Shown piece by piece: positions 10,002 through 22,201 of a stretch of DNA of 64,000 nt. The number at the start of each line of letters is the position of its first letter. Position 1 is the first letter of the stretch. Source of the stretch: Onishia taeanensis (GTDB taxonomy: Bacteria; Pseudomonadota; Gammaproteobacteria; Pseudomonadales; Halomonadaceae); contig NZ_JABVXC010000015.1 in assembly GCF_013349955.1 (NCBI RefSeq), positions 1-64,000 on the forward strand, in the 5' to 3' direction. Position numbers and translations under genes: made by a program. The notes below the pieces were generated by a model. It saw only the letters and a list, made by a program, of their open reading frames with translations, was not told the DNA's origin and did not search any database.

Positions 10002-11603
10002 ATGGCTACCGAGATCAAAGCGCCAACCTTTCCGGAATCCGTTGCCGAGGGCAGCGTCGCTGCCTGGCACAAGAAGCCGGGTGACAGCGTCGAGCGTGAC
10101 GAACTGATCGTCGAAATCGAGACCGACAAGGTGGTGCTCGAGGTTGTGGCACCTGAGGCCGGCACTCTGAGCGAGATCAAGGCCGAGGAGGGCGACACCG
10201 TCGCCTCCGAACAGGTCTTGGGCCTCCTCGGCGCAGCGGGCGAAGCGAAGAGCGAGTCCAAGGCCGAGCCGAAAGCCGACGATAAGTCTGCTGACCAGGC
10301 CTCTGGCGAGAGCGATGCTGCTAAGAGCGATGCCGAGCCGGCCCCGAAGGCCGAGGCCTCCGGCAAGACACATGACGTCAAGGCCCCGACCTTCCCGGAG
10401 TCCATCCAGGAAGGCACGGTCGCGACCTGGCACAAGAAAGTCGGTGAAGCGGTCAAGCGCGATGAAGTGCTGGTCGACATCGAGACTGACAAGGTGGTGC
10501 TCGAGGTAGTCGCACCGGCCGACGGCGCGCTCTCCGAGATCAAGACCGAGGAAGGCGCTCAGGTCGAGTCCGAGGCCGTGCTGGCAAGCTTCGCTGAGGG
10601 CGCTGGCGGCGATGCCGCGCCGGCGGGCGGTGACAGCAAGGGCAGCCAGCAGAGCCAAAGCGATCAGGGCGGCGACGACCAGGGCGCCGACGAGAAGATC
10701 GGCGACAAGATCCTCGCCCCGGCGGCGCGCAAGATGGTCGCTGAGCATGACCTGGACGTGGCCAAGATCGAAGGCACCGGCAAGGGTGGTCGTGTGCTGA
10801 AAGAAGACGTCCAGAAGGCCGTCAAGGAAGGCAGCGCCAAGAAGTCCAAGGCCCCGGCCAGTGCCGCGGCGCCTGCTGCCACCGCGCCGGTTGTCGAAGG
10901 CGAGCGCCCCGAGAAGCGCGTGCCGATGAGCCGTCTGCGCAAGACCATCGCCAAGCGCCTGGTCGAAGCGCAGCAGACCGCTGCCATGCTCACCACCTAC
11001 AATGAGGTGGACATGGGTGCGGTGATGGATCTGCGCGCTCAGTACAAGGACACCTTCCTCAAGGCTCATGACACCAAGCTCGGCTTCATGGGCTTCTTCG
11101 TCAAGGCGGCTTCCGAGGCGCTCAAGCGCTTCCCGGACGTCAACGCCTCCATCGACGGCGGCGACATCGTCTACCACGGCTATCAAGATATCGGCGTGGC
11201 TGTGTCCACCGACCGCGGTCTGGTCGTGCCGGTGTTGCGTGATACCGACAGCATGAAGATCGCCGACGTCGAGAAGGGCATCGTCGACTTCGGCAAGCGT
11301 GCCCGTGACGGCAAGCTCGGCATCGATGAGATGCAGGGCGGTACCTTCACCATCACCAACGGCGGCATCTTCGGTTCGCTGATGTCGACGCCGATTCTCA
11401 ACCCGCCGCAGACGGCGATCCTGGGCATGCACAAGATCCAGGAACGCCCGATGGCGGTGAACGGCAAGGTCGAGATTCGTCCGATGATGTATCTTGCCGT
11501 GTCATACGATCACCGCATGATCGATGGCAAGGATGCGGTCCAGTTCCTGGTGACTATCAAGGAACTTCTCGAGGACCCGGCGCGCCTGCTGCTCGATATC
11601 TGA
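10002..11603 (+). CDS. sucB: 2-oxoglutarate dehydrogenase E2 (dihydrolipoyl succinyltransferase) with two lipoyl domains
   Basis: 533 residues, about 130 longer than E. coli SucB (405). It transfers the succinyl group from SucA to CoA and forms the core of the complex. Two lipoyl domains lie in tandem: residues about 1-77 with lipoyl lysine K43, and about 124-200 with K164, each in the motif [12 protein letters not shown]. An Ala/Glu/Lys-rich linker separates them. A peripheral-subunit-binding domain ([14 protein letters not shown]) and the catalytic domain follow, with H504 and D508 in DHRMIDG. SucB of E. coli and Pseudomonas has one lipoyl domain, so the duplication is unusual; multiple lipoyl domains are typical of pyruvate dehydrogenase E2 (AceF). 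The sucA-sucB-lpd context keeps the assignment secure. Confidence 0.95.
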   Translation: MATEIKAPTFPESVAEGSVAAWHKKPGDSVERDELIVEIETDKVVLEVVAPEAGTLSEIKAEEGDTVASEQVLGLLGAAGEAKSESKAEPKADDKSADQASGESDAAKSDAEPAPKAEASGKTHDVKAPTFPESIQEGTVATWHKKVGEAVKRDEVLVDIETDKVVLEVVAPADGALSEIKTEEGAQVESEAVLASFAEGAGGDAAPAGGDSKGSQQSQSDQGGDDQGADEKIGDKILAPAARKMVAEHDLDVAKIEGTGKGGRVLKEDVQKAVKEGSAKKSKAPASAAAPAATAPVVEGERPEKRVPMSRLRKTIAKRLVEAQQTAAMLTTYNEVDMGAVMDLRAQYKDTFLKAHDTKLGFMGFFVKAASEALKRFPDVNASIDGGDIVYHGYQDIGVAVSTDRGLVVPVLRDTDSMKIADVEKGIVDFGKRARDGKLGIDEMQGGTFTITNGGIFGSLMSTPILNPPQTAILGMHKIQERPMAVNGKVEIRPMMYLAVSYDHRMIDGKDAVQFLVTIKELLEDPARLLLDI

Positions 11604-11613
11604 GCCGGCGTGA

Positions 11614-13089
<1,476 letters not shown>

Positions 13090-13104
13090 GTCGTCGAACA
13101 ACGA

Positions 13105-13126
13105 GCGCCGCCTTCCCGAGCGGCGC
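13105..13126 (+). other. GC-rich stem-loop between lpd and sucC
   Basis: A 7-bp stem GCGCCGC/GCGGCGC with an 8-nt loop and no T run. It is probably an mRNA-stability or attenuating element between the dehydrogenase genes and sucCD rather than a full terminator (inference). Confidence 0.4.
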
Positions 13127-13229
13127 CTCGCCCCGGCCGGTTCGGGGTGAACGGGGATGACCTGGCTCGCTACAGTGGTGGCGAGCCACGGTCATCGTTC
13201 GAGTCAAATGCAACCAATGGCATGACACG

Positions 13230-14395
13230 ATGAACCTTCACGAGTATCAGGGCAAACAGCTGTTTGCCGATTATGGTCTGCCGGTATCCAAGGGCTTCGC
13301 CGTGGATACCCCGGAAGAAGCTGCAGAAGCCTGCAAGAAGATCGGCGGTGACAAGTGGGTCGTCAAGGCCCAGGTCCACGCCGGTGGCCGCGGCAAGGCC
13401 GGCGGCGTCAAGCTGATCAAGAGCCCGGAAGAAGCCAAGGCGTTCGCCGAGCAGTGGCTGGGCAAGAACCTGGTGACCTTCCAGACCGACGAGCACGGTC
13501 AGCCGGTCGCCAAGATCCTGGTCGAGAACTGCACCGATATCGCCAATGAGCTGTACCTGGGCGCCGTCGTCGATCGCACCACCCGTCGCGTGGTCTTCAT
13601 GGCTTCCACCGAAGGCGGTGTGGAGATCGAGAAGGTCGCCGAGGAAACGCCCGAGAAGATCCTCAAGGCCGAGATCGACCCGCTGGTCGGCGCGCAGCCG
13701 TACCAGGCCCGTGAGCTGGGCTTCGCGTTGGGCCTGAACAAGGAACAGATCAAGCAGTTCACCAAGATCTTCCTGGGTCTGTCGAAGCTGTTCCACGACA
13801 AGGATCTTGCCCTGCTCGAGATCAACCCGCTGGTGATCACCGATGAAGGCAACCTGCATTGCCTCGACGCCAAGATCGGCCTGGACGGCAATGCGCTCTA
13901 TCGTCATCCGGACCTGCAGGCCATGCAGGACCCGTCCCAGGAAGACTCCCGTGAAGCCGAAGCGGCCGCCTGGGAACTGAACTACGTGGCGCTCGATGGC
14001 AACATCGGTTGCATGGTCAACGGTGCTGGCCTGGCCATGGGGACCATGGACATCGTCAACCTGAACGGCGGCAGCCCGGCCAACTTCCTTGACGTGGGCG
14101 GTGGCGCCACCAAGGAACGCGTGGCGGAAGCGTTCAAGATCATCCTGTCCGACGACAACGTCAAGGCCGTGCTGGTCAACATCTTCGGCGGTATCGTGCG
14201 TTGCGACATGATCGCCGAGGGCATCATCGGTGCCGTCGAGCAGGTCGGCGTCAACGTGCCGGTCGTGGTGCGTCTGGAAGGCAACAACGCCGAGCTGGGT
14301 GCCGAAAAACTGGCGTCCAGCGGTCTGAACATCATCGCTGCTACCAGCCTGACTGACGCGGCACAGCAGGTCGTCAAGGCAGCGGAGGGCAAGTA

Positions 14396-14396
<1 letters not shown>
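13230..14396 (+). CDS. sucC: Succinyl-CoA synthetase beta subunit
   Basis: 388 residues, the E. coli length. It makes ATP or GTP from succinyl-CoA together with SucD. An N-terminal ATP-grasp domain begins [12 protein letters not shown]; the C-terminal ligase domain includes [14 protein letters not shown]. No strong Shine-Dalgarno sequence is visible before the ATG. The stop TAA shares one base with the sucD start, so translation of the two subunits is coupled. Confidence 0.98.
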
Positions 14397-15268
<872 letters not shown>

Positions 15269-15291
15269 GCCAGCGACCCGCCTCTCGGCAC

Positions 15292-15320
15292 AAGGGCACC
15301 CTTCGGGGTGCCCTTTTTTT
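15292..15320 (+). terminator. Terminator of the sdh-suc gene cluster
   Basis: A 10-bp stem AAGGGCACCC/GGGTGCCCTT with a TTCG tetraloop, followed by a T run. It lies 23 bp after the sucD stop. Confidence 0.93.
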
Positions 15321-15340
15321 ATGCGCGCCGCTCGCGGAGC

Positions 15341-15393
15341 TTAGTCCTGGTGATTAGTTCTGGTGATTAGTTTTGGTGACTAGCCGCTAGTGA
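15341..15393. repeat. 13-bp degenerate tandem repeat
   Basis: Three near-identical 13-bp units (15341-15353, 15354-15366, 15367-15379) of the form TTAGTYYTGGTGA, plus a degenerate 14-bp fourth copy. They lie between the sucD terminator and the end of the next minus-strand gene. Confidence 0.8.
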
Positions 15394-15407
15394 CTAGGCC
15401 TTGTCGG

Positions 15408-16598
15408 TTAGCACTGGCGGCCCCGGCGACCCAGCAGCCAGGCCAGCACCGGGGCGCCGGCCAACAGGTACCAATGGTAGGTGACGAAGCGCCAGATCAG
15501 GATCGCGGCGGCGGTGGTCTCGCCGCCGAGTGTCGGCAGCAGAAAGGCGCCGATGGTCAGTTCGACGCCGCCGGCACCGCCCGGCAGCAGGCTAAGCTGA
15601 CCGGCGGCCATGGACAGCATCTGCACCATGAAGGTCCAGACCCAGGCGACGTCGACGCCCAGCCCGTCCAGCGTCAGGTACAGCAGGCTGTAGCGGGTAA
15701 TCCAGTGAGCGCTGCACAGAGCGAAGATGGCGGCCAGCGTCAGTGGTGGCTGTCTCAGGGTCGTGGCAAGCCCCTGGCGGAACTTCAGCAGCTGTCGGGC
15801 CAGGCGGTGGCGCCGAGGGCGGGCCAGCCCCAGCCGGGCGAGCGGGGCACGACTCAGGCGCAGCACATGGGGCAGGTAAAGCAGCAGTGACGTCAATATT
15901 ACCAGGATGGCCACCAGGGCGGCGCTGGCCAACCGCATCAACTCGGGCCGGGGCCAGGCGTCCGGGTGCAGCAGGGTGTATCCGCCCATCGCGGCCAGGG
16001 CGAGCAGGAAGAACAGCATGTCACAGACCTGGTCGACCAGGAAGACCCCCGAGGAGGTCGCGGGGCGCAGGCCGTGACGCCTGAGCAGCATCATCAGGGT
16101 CAACGGGCCGCCGCTACCGCCCGGGGTGGCACAGGTGGCGCATTCGGTGGCCATCACCATTGCCAGTGCCCGGCGTTGGCCCAAGGGGCGTTTGGCGCTT
16201 GGAAGCGTGCCCTGAAAGGCCATGGCCGGTTCGCCTTGAGTCGGCGGCGACTCAGCCAAGCGGCTGTTGCCTGATCGGCCGAATGGTTTATCGCCTGGCC
16301 CGAGATGACCGGCAAGCAGCAGGCGCAGGCGCAGCGCATTGAGGTTCCAGCAGCCAAGCACCAGTGACAGCATCAGAGCCAGTTGCGCAAGTGGATAGTC
16401 GAGAAGGGCCGCAAAGGGCGCCATGCCATCGATCAGCAGCGGGATCAGCGCCGCCATCAGCAGCGCCAGGATCAGCAGTGCTCGGCCGCGCAGCAGCCTC
16501 CAGCCGCATGTCAGGCCCTGCATAAGCGCGTGAGTCACGGGATTGCCGTTGCTGTTTCTGCGCCCATCAGAGAGCTGAGCGACTGGCCGCCTAGCCAT
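15408..16598 (-). CDS. Flippase-like integral membrane protein (UPF0104 / LPG-synthase-TM family)
   Basis: 396 residues from the ATG at 16598. About seven or more hydrophobic helices resemble the lysylphosphatidylglycerol-synthase transmembrane family, with the characteristic SLLPGGAGGVELTIGAF segment near the C terminus. A longer frame upstream exists, but ATG 16598 lies inside the last codons of the glycosyltransferase (ATGGCTAG overlap), so translation is coupled. The insert at about residues 75-115 is polar and of low complexity. Family members often partner with glycosyltransferases in glycolipid pathways. The substrate is unknown. Confidence 0.75.
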   Translation of the reverse strand: MARRPVAQLSDGRRNSNGNPVTHALMQGLTCGWRLLRGRALLILALLMAALIPLLIDGMAPFAALLDYPLAQLALMLSLVLGCWNLNALRLRLLLAGHLGPGDKPFGRSGNSRLAESPPTQGEPAMAFQGTLPSAKRPLGQRRALAMVMATECATCATPGGSGGPLTLMMLLRRHGLRPATSSGVFLVDQVCDMLFFLLALAAMGGYTLLHPDAWPRPELMRLASAALVAILVILTSLLLYLPHVLRLSRAPLARLGLARPRRHRLARQLLKFRQGLATTLRQPPLTLAAIFALCSAHWITRYSLLYLTLDGLGVDVAWVWTFMVQMLSMAAGQLSLLPGGAGGVELTIGAFLLPTLGGETTAAAILIWRFVTYHWYLLAGAPVLAWLLGRRGRQC

Positions 16599-17709
16599 GC
16601 TGGCAGCGTGTCGCGGTGGCAAGGGTCGGTGACAGGGTGCGGTAGTGGTCGAGCAGGCCATCGATGACCTTCGACCAGCGGTAATGACGCTCCACATGGC
16701 GGCGGGCATGGCGGCCGATGGCGGCGGCATCATTGAGGAACAGCTCTTCCACGGCGCGTGCCATGGCATGCGGCGCATGGGGCTCGCAGAGCACGCCGCA
16801 GCCCAGGGGCACGTTCTCGATCAGGGCGCCGGCCCGGGCCGCTACCACCGGCAGGCCGCTGGCCATGGCTTCCAGCGCCACCAGACCGAAGGTCTCGCGG
16901 GTGCCAGCGTGAACCATGGCATCGGCGCTGGCCAGGGCGCGAGCCACCTCATTGGGTGAACAGCAGCGGCTGATCACGCTGACGTTGTCCGGGACCTGGG
17001 TCGGCATGCCCGGCCCCATCAGCAGCAGATGATAGCCGCGCCCTAGCCGCTGGGCGGTTGCCAGCAGGTCATTGACGTTCTTCTCCCGGGAGTTGCGGCC
17101 GGCGAAGACCAGCAGCCGGGTGGTATCGGGCAGCCCCAGCGTTCGGCGCAGTTCCTCGTGGCGCCGGCGGGGGTGGAAGGTGTCGAGGTCGACCCCCAGC
17201 GGCTGCACGCGCACACCCTGTACCCCCCAGTCCTCGAGACGATCGCCCATCGAGCGGCAGGGTACCAGCACGCTGTCGAAGCGCCCGTAAAGATCCGCCA
17301 CATAGCGCTTGAGGCGGCGGGCCACCGGTGCGCCGAAGCGATCGCCCATCAGCCGAGGCAGGTCGGAATGATAGAACCCGACTACCGGTACGCCCAACTG
17401 CTGGCCGGCCTCTAGCGCTGCCCAGGCGGTGACGTAGGGGTCGCCGGCCTCGATCAGGTCCGGACCCAGTTCGACCAGTGCCTGGCGCCAGGGGCTGCGA
17501 CGTAGCGGGAAGCGATAGCCCTGGCCCAGGGGCAGGCGAAAGGCGGGCAGGGTCTGCAGGGCCCCCAGGGTCTGACGCTCGCCGGCAGGAACCAGCAGGT
17601 TAGCCTCGATGTCCGGCAGGGTCGCCAGGTGACGATGCTTGGCCTGAAGATAGGTGCGCACGCCACCGCTATCCGGCGCATGGAACATGGTGATATCCGC
17701 AAGGTGCAA
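16591..17709 (-). CDS. GT4-family glycosyltransferase
   Basis: 372 residues with a GT-B fold. It probably transfers a sugar to a lipid acceptor on the cytoplasmic membrane face. The N terminus has a GGVRTYLQAK loop typical of GT4. The C-terminal donor domain has FAGRNSREKN and the E-x7-E motif ETFGLVALE. The start is TTG at 17709 with AGGAGAC upstream. It overlaps the flippase-like gene by 8 bp, and the two form one unit divergent from the PLD gene at 17886. The order resembles PimB-like or diacylglycerol glycosyltransferases, but the product cannot be named. Confidence 0.85.
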   Translation of the reverse strand: MHLADITMFHAPDSGGVRTYLQAKHRHLATLPDIEANLLVPAGERQTLGALQTLPAFRLPLGQGYRFPLRRSPWRQALVELGPDLIEAGDPYVTAWAALEAGQQLGVPVVGFYHSDLPRLMGDRFGAPVARRLKRYVADLYGRFDSVLVPCRSMGDRLEDWGVQGVRVQPLGVDLDTFHPRRRHEELRRTLGLPDTTRLLVFAGRNSREKNVNDLLATAQRLGRGYHLLLMGPGMPTQVPDNVSVISRCCSPNEVARALASADAMVHAGTRETFGLVALEAMASGLPVVAARAGALIENVPLGCGVLCEPHAPHAMARAVEELFLNDAAAIGRHARRHVERHYRWSKVIDGLLDHYRTLSPTLATATRCQHG

Positions 17710-17885
17710 GACCGTCTCCTGTTGCTGTGGCTATCGCTCAAGGGTAGCGAGGCAATGCGACAATTCGACGACATGGCGGCATCGCTGTCTCGACAGCAGA
17801 TGTGCGCGGCTTGATGGGGTGGCGCTTTGCGGTCATGCATGAGACATATGGTGAAGACACGCGCACACGACAAGGAGATGGGTGA

Positions 17886-19151
17886 ATGCCAGCCGACACG
17901 GGTTCGGATCGTCAAGGCAAGAGCCGCTCAGGCGAGCGTCAGCGGGAAGAGGGGGGCTCACTCGAGAATGGGGGCTCTTTCCCGTCAGGGTCCGCGTCGA
18001 CCGGAGATGAGGCCTATTACCGTACCGAGCTCGAGTATGCGCTGGGAACGCCATTTACCGCCGGCAATCATGTCGAGGTGATGCGCAATGGCGTGGAGAT
18101 ATTCCCCGCCATGCTCGATGCCATTGATGCCGCCGAGGCCAGTATCGACCTGGTGACTTATGTCTACTGGACGGGGGACATCGCACAGCGCTTCGCTGCG
18201 GCGCTGGCCCGACGGGCTCGTGAGGGGTTAAGGGTGCGGGTCGTGCTGGATGCGGTGGGAACGCAGAAGATGTCGTCTGAGGTGGTCGCCCAGATGCGCG
18301 AGGCCGGCGTCGAGGTGCGCCGGTTCCGGCCGATCAAGCTGCCCAGGCCCTGGCAGATCGACAAGCGTACTCACCGCAAGATCATGGTATGCGACGACCG
18401 CCTAGGCTTCGTCGGCGGGGTCGGCATCGCTGCCGAGTGGGAAGGCGATGCCCGCACGCCGGATGAATGGCGCGAGACGCATTTATGCGTGTCGGGTCCG
18501 GCGGTCATCGGGCTGCATTCGGCCTTTCTCGACAACTGGAACGAGTGTGGGCCCTGGCAGTGGCAGCCGATTCGCCAGGCGCCGCCGATTCACGAGGATG
18601 GCGTGCTGGTCCAATGCGTGCGGGCTTCCTCGACCATTGGGTGGACCGAATCCGCCGCCATGCTGCGCTCCCTGGTGGCGGTCAGCCATGTCAGGCTGCG
18701 TATCGTCACCGCCTACTTCGCCCCCGATGGTGCCTTGGTCGAGCAGATGATCTCGGCACTCGAGCGAGGCGTCTCGGTCGAGCTGCTGGTGCCGGGTCGT
18801 TACAACGACAGCCGCCTGTCGCAGCTGGCCGGGCAGCCGAGCATCGAGCGGCTGCTGGATGCCGGGGCCAAGGTCTGGGTGTTTCTGCCGACCATGTTGC
18901 ATGCCAAGGTGATTACCGTCGACGGTCGGCTGGCCTGCGTCGGGTCGGTGAACGTCAATCATCGCTCGATGGGCAAGGACGAGGAATGCTGCGCCCTGAT
19001 GCTTTCCGACGCCGTGACGGCGACCCTGGATGAGCAATTCGATGATGATTGCCGGCGTGCGCAGCGGCTGGACGCCGACGAGTTTCGTCGGCGTGGAGGC
19101 TGGACTCGGTTCATGGAGCAGGGGGCTCGGCTGTTGCTGGAGCAGCTTTGA
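17886..19151 (+). CDS. Phospholipase D-family protein, cardiolipin synthase-like
   Basis: 421 residues with two HxKx4D motifs, H163/K165/D170 and H339/K341/D346, the signature of the PLD superfamily. The spacing is as in bacterial cardiolipin synthases. There are no N-terminal membrane helices, so it resembles ClsB (YbhO) rather than ClsA. Residues 1-40 are a polar Ser/Gly/Glu-rich extension without clear function. AAGGAG lies 8 bp before the ATG. It is divergent from the GT4/flippase-like pair, which suggests a membrane-lipid locus. A nuclease or other phosphatidyl-transfer role remains possible. Confidence 0.85.
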   Translation: MPADTGSDRQGKSRSGERQREEGGSLENGGSFPSGSASTGDEAYYRTELEYALGTPFTAGNHVEVMRNGVEIFPAMLDAIDAAEASIDLVTYVYWTGDIAQRFAAALARRAREGLRVRVVLDAVGTQKMSSEVVAQMREAGVEVRRFRPIKLPRPWQIDKRTHRKIMVCDDRLGFVGGVGIAAEWEGDARTPDEWRETHLCVSGPAVIGLHSAFLDNWNECGPWQWQPIRQAPPIHEDGVLVQCVRASSTIGWTESAAMLRSLVAVSHVRLRIVTAYFAPDGALVEQMISALERGVSVELLVPGRYNDSRLSQLAGQPSIERLLDAGAKVWVFLPTMLHAKVITVDGRLACVGSVNVNHRSMGKDEECCALMLSDAVTATLDEQFDDDCRRAQRLDADEFRRRGGWTRFMEQGARLLLEQL

Positions 19152-19210
19152 TGAGCCCATGCGCAGGTTCTGCGCGGTAGTGTCGACTGCTCGCGTAAGG
19201 CCTTGAAACG

Positions 19211-19244
19211 ACAACGCCCCGGCCAGTGATGGCCGGGGCGTTGT
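19211..19244. terminator. Bidirectional hairpin between convergent genes
   Basis: A perfect 14-bp stem (19211-19224 with 19231-19244) with a 6-nt loop, located between the PLD gene and the convergent rnb. The T run is weak in both directions, but the stem is strong. Confidence 0.7.
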
Positions 19245-19270
19245 GCGTCTTGCAGGCGCTCAGTGCTCAA

Positions 19271-21211
19271 TCAAACGGCGGGGCGAGCCACCAGCGAGCG
19301 GGTCTCTTCACGGGCTTCTGTGAGCGCTACACGGGTCATATCGCCCAGCTTGAAGCGCTCTTCGCCTTCAATCTGGATGCGACCTTCCTTGTCGTCGATC
19401 ACCACCTTGTCGCGCTCGCTGTGCATCAGCGGCGCGGGAATGAAGGCGGTGGCACCATTGTCGACCAGGCGTACCCGCATGCCGCCGCGGTTGACGGCGA
19501 TGATCTCGGCCTCGAACTCCTGCTGTTCCTTGGCGGCTTCGGCCAGGTAGCGAACGTAGAGCCAATCCTTGACGTCACGCTCGGCCATGCGGTTCAGGCG
19601 GCGACGCTCGGTGAGCTGCTCGGTCAGCGCCTGGCTGGCCTCGGCCGGGGCACTCTCGCCCTTCAGCACGCGCTTGATCAGGCGGTGATTGACCATATCG
19701 CCGTACTTACGGATCGGCGAGGTCCAGGTGGCGTAGGCGGCCAGGCCCAGACCGAAGTGCGGACCGGGCAGGGCAGACATGCTGGTGAAGCCCTGGAAGC
19801 GGCGCAGGCGAACGTCTAGCCAGGCATCGTCGCGGGACTCGAGTTCGCGCTTGAGCTCGCGATAGCGCGGCAGCTCCAACAGGGCCTCGCGTTCGACCTG
19901 GATATCCTGGGCGGCGAGGAACTCGTGGGCCGCGTCGGCTTTCTCCGGCTCGAAGGCCCGGTGCACGTTGAAGATGCCGTGACCGACCTTGTCCGCCAGC
20001 AGATCGGCGCAGCAGGCGTTGGCCGCAATCATCGATTCCTCGATCATGCGGTTGGCGATGCGGCGATCCTCGGTGCGAATGTCCAGCACATTGCCGGCGT
20101 CGTCCAGATCGAAGACGTAGTCGGGACGATCCTTGAACACCAGCGCATGGGCGGCGCGCCAGGCGCTGCGTGCTTCGGTCAGGTCGCGCAGGGCGGTGAG
20201 CTGCGGCGCGATGGCATCATCCGGTGCCCAGTCGCCCTGGCCCTCGATCCAGTCGGAGACATGGTCATAGACCAGGCGTGACTTCGAGGTCATGTTCGCG
20301 GCGAAGAAACGGTAGTCGCCCAGGTTGCCTTCGGCGTCGATGTCCAGCGCGCAGGCCAGTACCGGACGCTCCTTGCCTTCCCACAACGAGCACAGGTCGT
20401 CGGCCAGCACTTCCGGCAGCATGGTGACGTTCTGTCCCGGCAGGTAGACGGTGAAGGCGCGGGTGCGCGCTTCCTGGTCGGCGGCGTGGCTCTCGTCGAC
20501 GTAGGCGGTGGGATCGGCGATCGCCACCGTCAGGCGCCAGCCGCCGTCGTCCAGGGTCTCGACCCGCAGGGCGTCGTCCATGTCGCGGGTCTTCTCACCG
20601 TCGATGGTGAAGAAGGGCTCGGCGGTCAGGTCTTCACGCGTGAGGCCTTCATCGGCCATCGGCCAGTCGTCGCCGGCTTCCGGCGAGGCCTGCTCGAGGG
20701 CATGACGCGCCAGCGTCACGCGCCAAGGTACGGCCGGGTTGTCGCTCTTGGCGACCAGCTCGTCGATCTGCGAAAAGAAGCCGCGGTCGCCTTCTTTCAG
20801 CGGGTGGCGTACCAGACGGGCCACCACCCAGTCGCCATCCTCGATGCTGTCTTCGTCGAGACTGCGCTTGAGGCGTGCCTTGAGCACGTTCTTGACCGAC
20901 GGATGGTCGGGCACCACGGCCAGGCGGCCCTCACGCTTCTGGACCCGTGCCACGAAACGCTGCAGGCCGATTTCCAGCAGGGTATCCGGCTCGACCGAGG
21001 TTTTGTCGCCTTCCTCCTTGAGGATGGCCTTCACCCGGTCGCCATGAAGCACCTGCTTCATGGCGGGGGGCGGCACGAAGTAGGAGTCGCCGTCGTCGGT
21101 TTCGAGGAAGCCAAAGCCCTTGTCGGTGGCCTTGATCACGCCCTCGACCCGGGGCGTGGTATCGCGGATCTGCTGCTTGAGCTGAGCAAGCATCGAATTG
21201 TTCTGAAGCAT
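19271..21211 (-). CDS. rnb: Exoribonuclease II
   Basis: 646 residues from ATG 21211, close to E. coli RNase II (644). It degrades single-stranded RNA 3' to 5'. Cold-shock-like domains come first (KATDKGFGFLE), then the RNB catalytic domain with the metal-binding aspartates in DGEKTRDMDDAL, then a C-terminal S1 domain. The N-terminal MLQNNSMLAQLKQQIRD matches the E. coli MFQDN... start, so the 33 residues of the longer frame upstream are left out. It is not RNase R: the basic C-terminal tail and the length of about 800 residues are missing. Confidence 0.93.
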   Translation of the reverse strand: MLQNNSMLAQLKQQIRDTTPRVEGVIKATDKGFGFLETDDGDSYFVPPPAMKQVLHGDRVKAILKEEGDKTSVEPDTLLEIGLQRFVARVQKREGRLAVVPDHPSVKNVLKARLKRSLDEDSIEDGDWVVARLVRHPLKEGDRGFFSQIDELVAKSDNPAVPWRVTLARHALEQASPEAGDDWPMADEGLTREDLTAEPFFTIDGEKTRDMDDALRVETLDDGGWRLTVAIADPTAYVDESHAADQEARTRAFTVYLPGQNVTMLPEVLADDLCSLWEGKERPVLACALDIDAEGNLGDYRFFAANMTSKSRLVYDHVSDWIEGQGDWAPDDAIAPQLTALRDLTEARSAWRAAHALVFKDRPDYVFDLDDAGNVLDIRTEDRRIANRMIEESMIAANACCADLLADKVGHGIFNVHRAFEPEKADAAHEFLAAQDIQVEREALLELPRYRELKRELESRDDAWLDVRLRRFQGFTSMSALPGPHFGLGLAAYATWTSPIRKYGDMVNHRLIKRVLKGESAPAEASQALTEQLTERRRLNRMAERDVKDWLYVRYLAEAAKEQQEFEAEIIAVNRGGMRVRLVDNGATAFIPAPLMHSERDKVVIDDKEGRIQIEGEERFKLGDMTRVALTEAREETRSLVARPAV

Positions 21212-21403
21212 CGGACACTTTTGCATGGCGGGAAGAGTGGGAGCCACTATACGGATTCCGCTAGCCCGCGCCAATCGGGGCGGACAGCTGTAGACGCTGT
21301 GCACGACCAATCAAGACGTTAGGGGTGAGCGAGAGGCAAGTTCGGCGCAGACAGCCATCGATCCCCTTGGGTATGCTAACGACTAAGCCGCCAAGGAGCC
21401 CCC

Positions 21404-22201
21404 ATGTCGCCACAGTTGATCGTCACCGACCTCGACCGCACCCTGCTCAACGCCGACCATGATCTGGACCCTCGCACCATCGAGACCTTTCAGGCGCTCG
21501 CCGAGCGCGGCCACCATCTGGCCATCGCTTCCGGGCGCCACTACCGGGATATTCTTCCTCTGCGCGAGCGGCTCGGCGTAAAGGCCCATATCATCAGCAC
21601 CAACGGCGCCTATCTGCATGGCTCGGACGATGCGGTGCTGGCGACCCAGCATGTGCCCGAGGAGATGGCCCGGGAACTGATCGCGCTCGAACGCCCGGCG
21701 GGCATGCGCCTGAACCTCTATCGCGATGACGACTGGCTGATCGACGCGCCGGCTCCGGAGCTGCTTGCCCTGCATGCCCATACCGGCTTTGGCTACCGGG
21801 TCGCCGATCCCGGCGAGCTCGATGGTCGTGGTGTCGGCAAGGTGCTGTTCATCGGTGAGCCGGCGGCGCTTGCGACCATCGAGGAAGCCGTGGAGGCGCG
21901 CTACGGTGGGGCCCTGCACCTGACGTACTCCTTGCCCAACTCGCTCGAGATCATGGCCGGTGGCGTCAACAAGGGCGCCGCCTTGGCGCGACTGCTGGAG
22001 CGACTGTCACTGCCCGCCGAGGCCTGCCTGGCCTTCGGCGACAACCTCAATGATACCGAGATGCTGGACCTGGCCGGTCGGGCGTTCGTGATGGCCAATG
22101 CCCATCCCGAGTTGCCCGGACGGGTGCCTCAGGCCACCCGTATCGGCCACCATGATGATGCCGCCGTTGCCAGCACGCTGCGCGAGTGCTTGCTGGATTG
22201 A
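21404..22201 (+). CDS. Cof-type HAD-superfamily phosphatase
   Basis: 265 residues. The nucleophile motif is DLDRTLL (residues 9-15), with Arg where DLDGTLL is usual. Motif II lies in ASGRHY and motif III/IV in FGDNLNDTEMLDLAG. The large C2-type cap between them is that of the Cof/YbiV family, which acts on sugar phosphates, FMN or pyridoxal phosphate. The substrate is not known. AAGGAG precedes the ATG. It stands alone between rnb and the two-component genes. Confidence 0.88.
   Translation: MSPQLIVTDLDRTLLNADHDLDPRTIETFQALAERGHHLAIASGRHYRDILPLRERLGVKAHIISTNGAYLHGSDDAVLATQHVPEEMARELIALERPAGMRLNLYRDDDWLIDAPAPELLALHAHTGFGYRVADPGELDGRGVGKVLFIGEPAALATIEEAVEARYGGALHLTYSLPNSLEIMAGGVNKGAALARLLERLSLPAEACLAFGDNLNDTEMLDLAGRAFVMANAHPELPGRVPQATRIGHHDDAAVASTLRECLLD

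Noticed and set aside
7355..10543. 1062-residue antisense frame opposite sucA/sucB
   Set aside because: A shadow of the strongly biased codons of sucA and sucB; no ribosome site and no recognisable domains.
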